43,308 nucleotides of DNA from Gammaproteobacteria bacterium (GTDB lineage: Bacteria; Pseudomonadota; Gammaproteobacteria; Ga0077536), in contig JACKNH010000029.1 of assembly GCA_024234975.1 (NCBI GenBank), forward strand, positions 1-43,308, in the 5' to 3' direction. This document shows, piece by piece, positions 42,808 through 43,308 of this stretch (the first letter of the stretch is position 1; every line of letters begins with the position of its first letter). The position numbers were made by a program, and so were the translations under genes. Under the pieces are notes generated by a model. It did not search any database and had not been told where the DNA came from. It was given only the letters and a program-made list of their open reading frames with translations.

Positions 42808-43308
42808 CTACTTCAGCTTCATTTCGATGCGAACCTGGTCGCCGCGGTAGACGCCGTCCGAAATCATGATGATCCGGCCTTGTGTATCCGTCGCCGAACG
42901 GGTGACCAACGCAATCGGCGCGTTCAGGTGGATATCGAGCATTTCCGCGATCATCACGTCCGCCTGACCAATCGTCATCGTCTGGCGGACATCGCCAATG
43001 GTGAGGCCGCGTACATCATTGATGAGTCGTAACGCAGTGGTGGTGCTCAATGCAGTTCGCGGCAACCGTTCGCAGATACTTTCGTCGATGTAGACGTTGG
43101 TGATCAGGTAGGGCTTGCCGTAACGAAAATGCCGGCGGCGTAACAGACGGTAGGCCTTGGCGCGCTCGCCCGTAATCAGCGGAAACTCCGGTAGGGTGGT
43201 GTTGAACTGCTCGTTGAGCAACTCGATGGATGCGCCTTCGCGCGAGCGCAGCAGTCCCGCCCAATCGGTCTCGACTTCATACCAGAGTTGTTCCTGAGGC
43301 TGATGGGT
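42808..43308 (-). CDS. GntR family regulator, UTRA effector domain (partial, 5' end beyond window)
   Basis: The frame is open from 42808 to the window edge, so the N-terminal winged-helix domain lies outside. The 166 visible residues form a UTRA ligand-binding domain: RLLRRRHFRYGKPYLITNV, DVRQTMTIGQADVMIAEML, and a final RSATDTQGRIIMIS with GVYRGDQVRIEMKLK. Such HutC-type regulators bind a small effector, often a degradation substrate. It probably controls the nearby transport genes (inference). A short open frame ending in a TTG at 43219-43221 is just an internal codon. Confidence 0.85.
   Translation of the reverse strand, partial: THQPQEQLWYEVETDWAGLLRSREGASIELLNEQFNTTLPEFPLITGERAKAYRLLRRRHFRYGKPYLITNVYIDESICERLPRTALSTTTALRLINDVRGLTIGDVRQTMTIGQADVMIAEMLDIHLNAPIALVTRSATDTQGRIIMISDGVYRGDQVRIEMKLK

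Overview
This 43.3 kb window has a high G+C content and comes from a Gram-negative bacterium. Evidence is a TonB-dependent outer-membrane receptor, several exported proteins, class III CoA-transferases and frequent GTG/TTG starts. Gene style suggests a gammaproteobacterium or a sphingomonad-like degrader; this is inference, as there is no rRNA or other marker. Nothing here is housekeeping: the whole window reads as a catabolic island for an organic, probably aromatic and lignin-related, acid. I see no tRNA, rRNA, transposase, integrase or CRISPR.

Layout. (1) 150-11557, minus strand: a TonB receptor with its own promoter, and behind it an operon of a lignostilbene-dioxygenase-like carotenoid oxygenase, two pairs of 2-hydroxyacyl-CoA dehydratase-family (HGD-D) subunits, an aldehyde dehydrogenase and an MFS transporter. 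(2) 11638-13439: a quinone oxidoreductase and a divergent TetR regulator. (3) 13502-17853, plus strand: CoA-transferase, CMD-family protein, EthD-like protein, LigI-like amidohydrolase, second CoA-transferase. (4) 17903-22127: thioesterase, third CoA-transferase and a third HGD-D pair whose two genes are divergent. (5) 22224-30326, minus strand: a beta-oxidation operon with a DUF35 protein, thiolase-like protein, fourth CoA-transferase, CMD protein, LigI-like amidohydrolase, PaaH-like dehydrogenase, enoyl-CoA hydratase and a PcaF/PaaJ-type 3-oxoadipyl-CoA thiolase. (6) 30558-37007, minus strand: 2-hydroxyacid dehydrogenase, two-subunit class I fumarase/tartrate dehydratase, an exported triple NTF2-like protein and two exported alpha/beta-hydrolase-fold proteins. 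(7) 37235-43308: a second triple NTF2-like protein, an ACS-family MFS transporter, a GST, an ABC-type solute-binding protein and a GntR/UTRA regulator cut by the window edge.

How the parts may work together (inference): a substrate enters through the TonB receptor and MFS carriers; the oxygenase cleaves a stilbene-like double bond and the aldehyde dehydrogenase oxidises the product; acids are activated by CoA-transferases, transformed by the HGD-D-like heterodimers, and finished by beta-oxidation to acetyl-CoA and succinyl-CoA.

The most unusual points are these. All six HGD-D subunits have lost nearly all the cysteines that hold the [4Fe-4S] cluster, and no activator ATPase is present. A 16-bp palindrome, AGTCAnCCGTATGACT-like, recurs at four promoters around the TetR gene and so defines a local regulon. 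Two exported hydrolase-fold proteins have alanine where the nucleophile serine should be.
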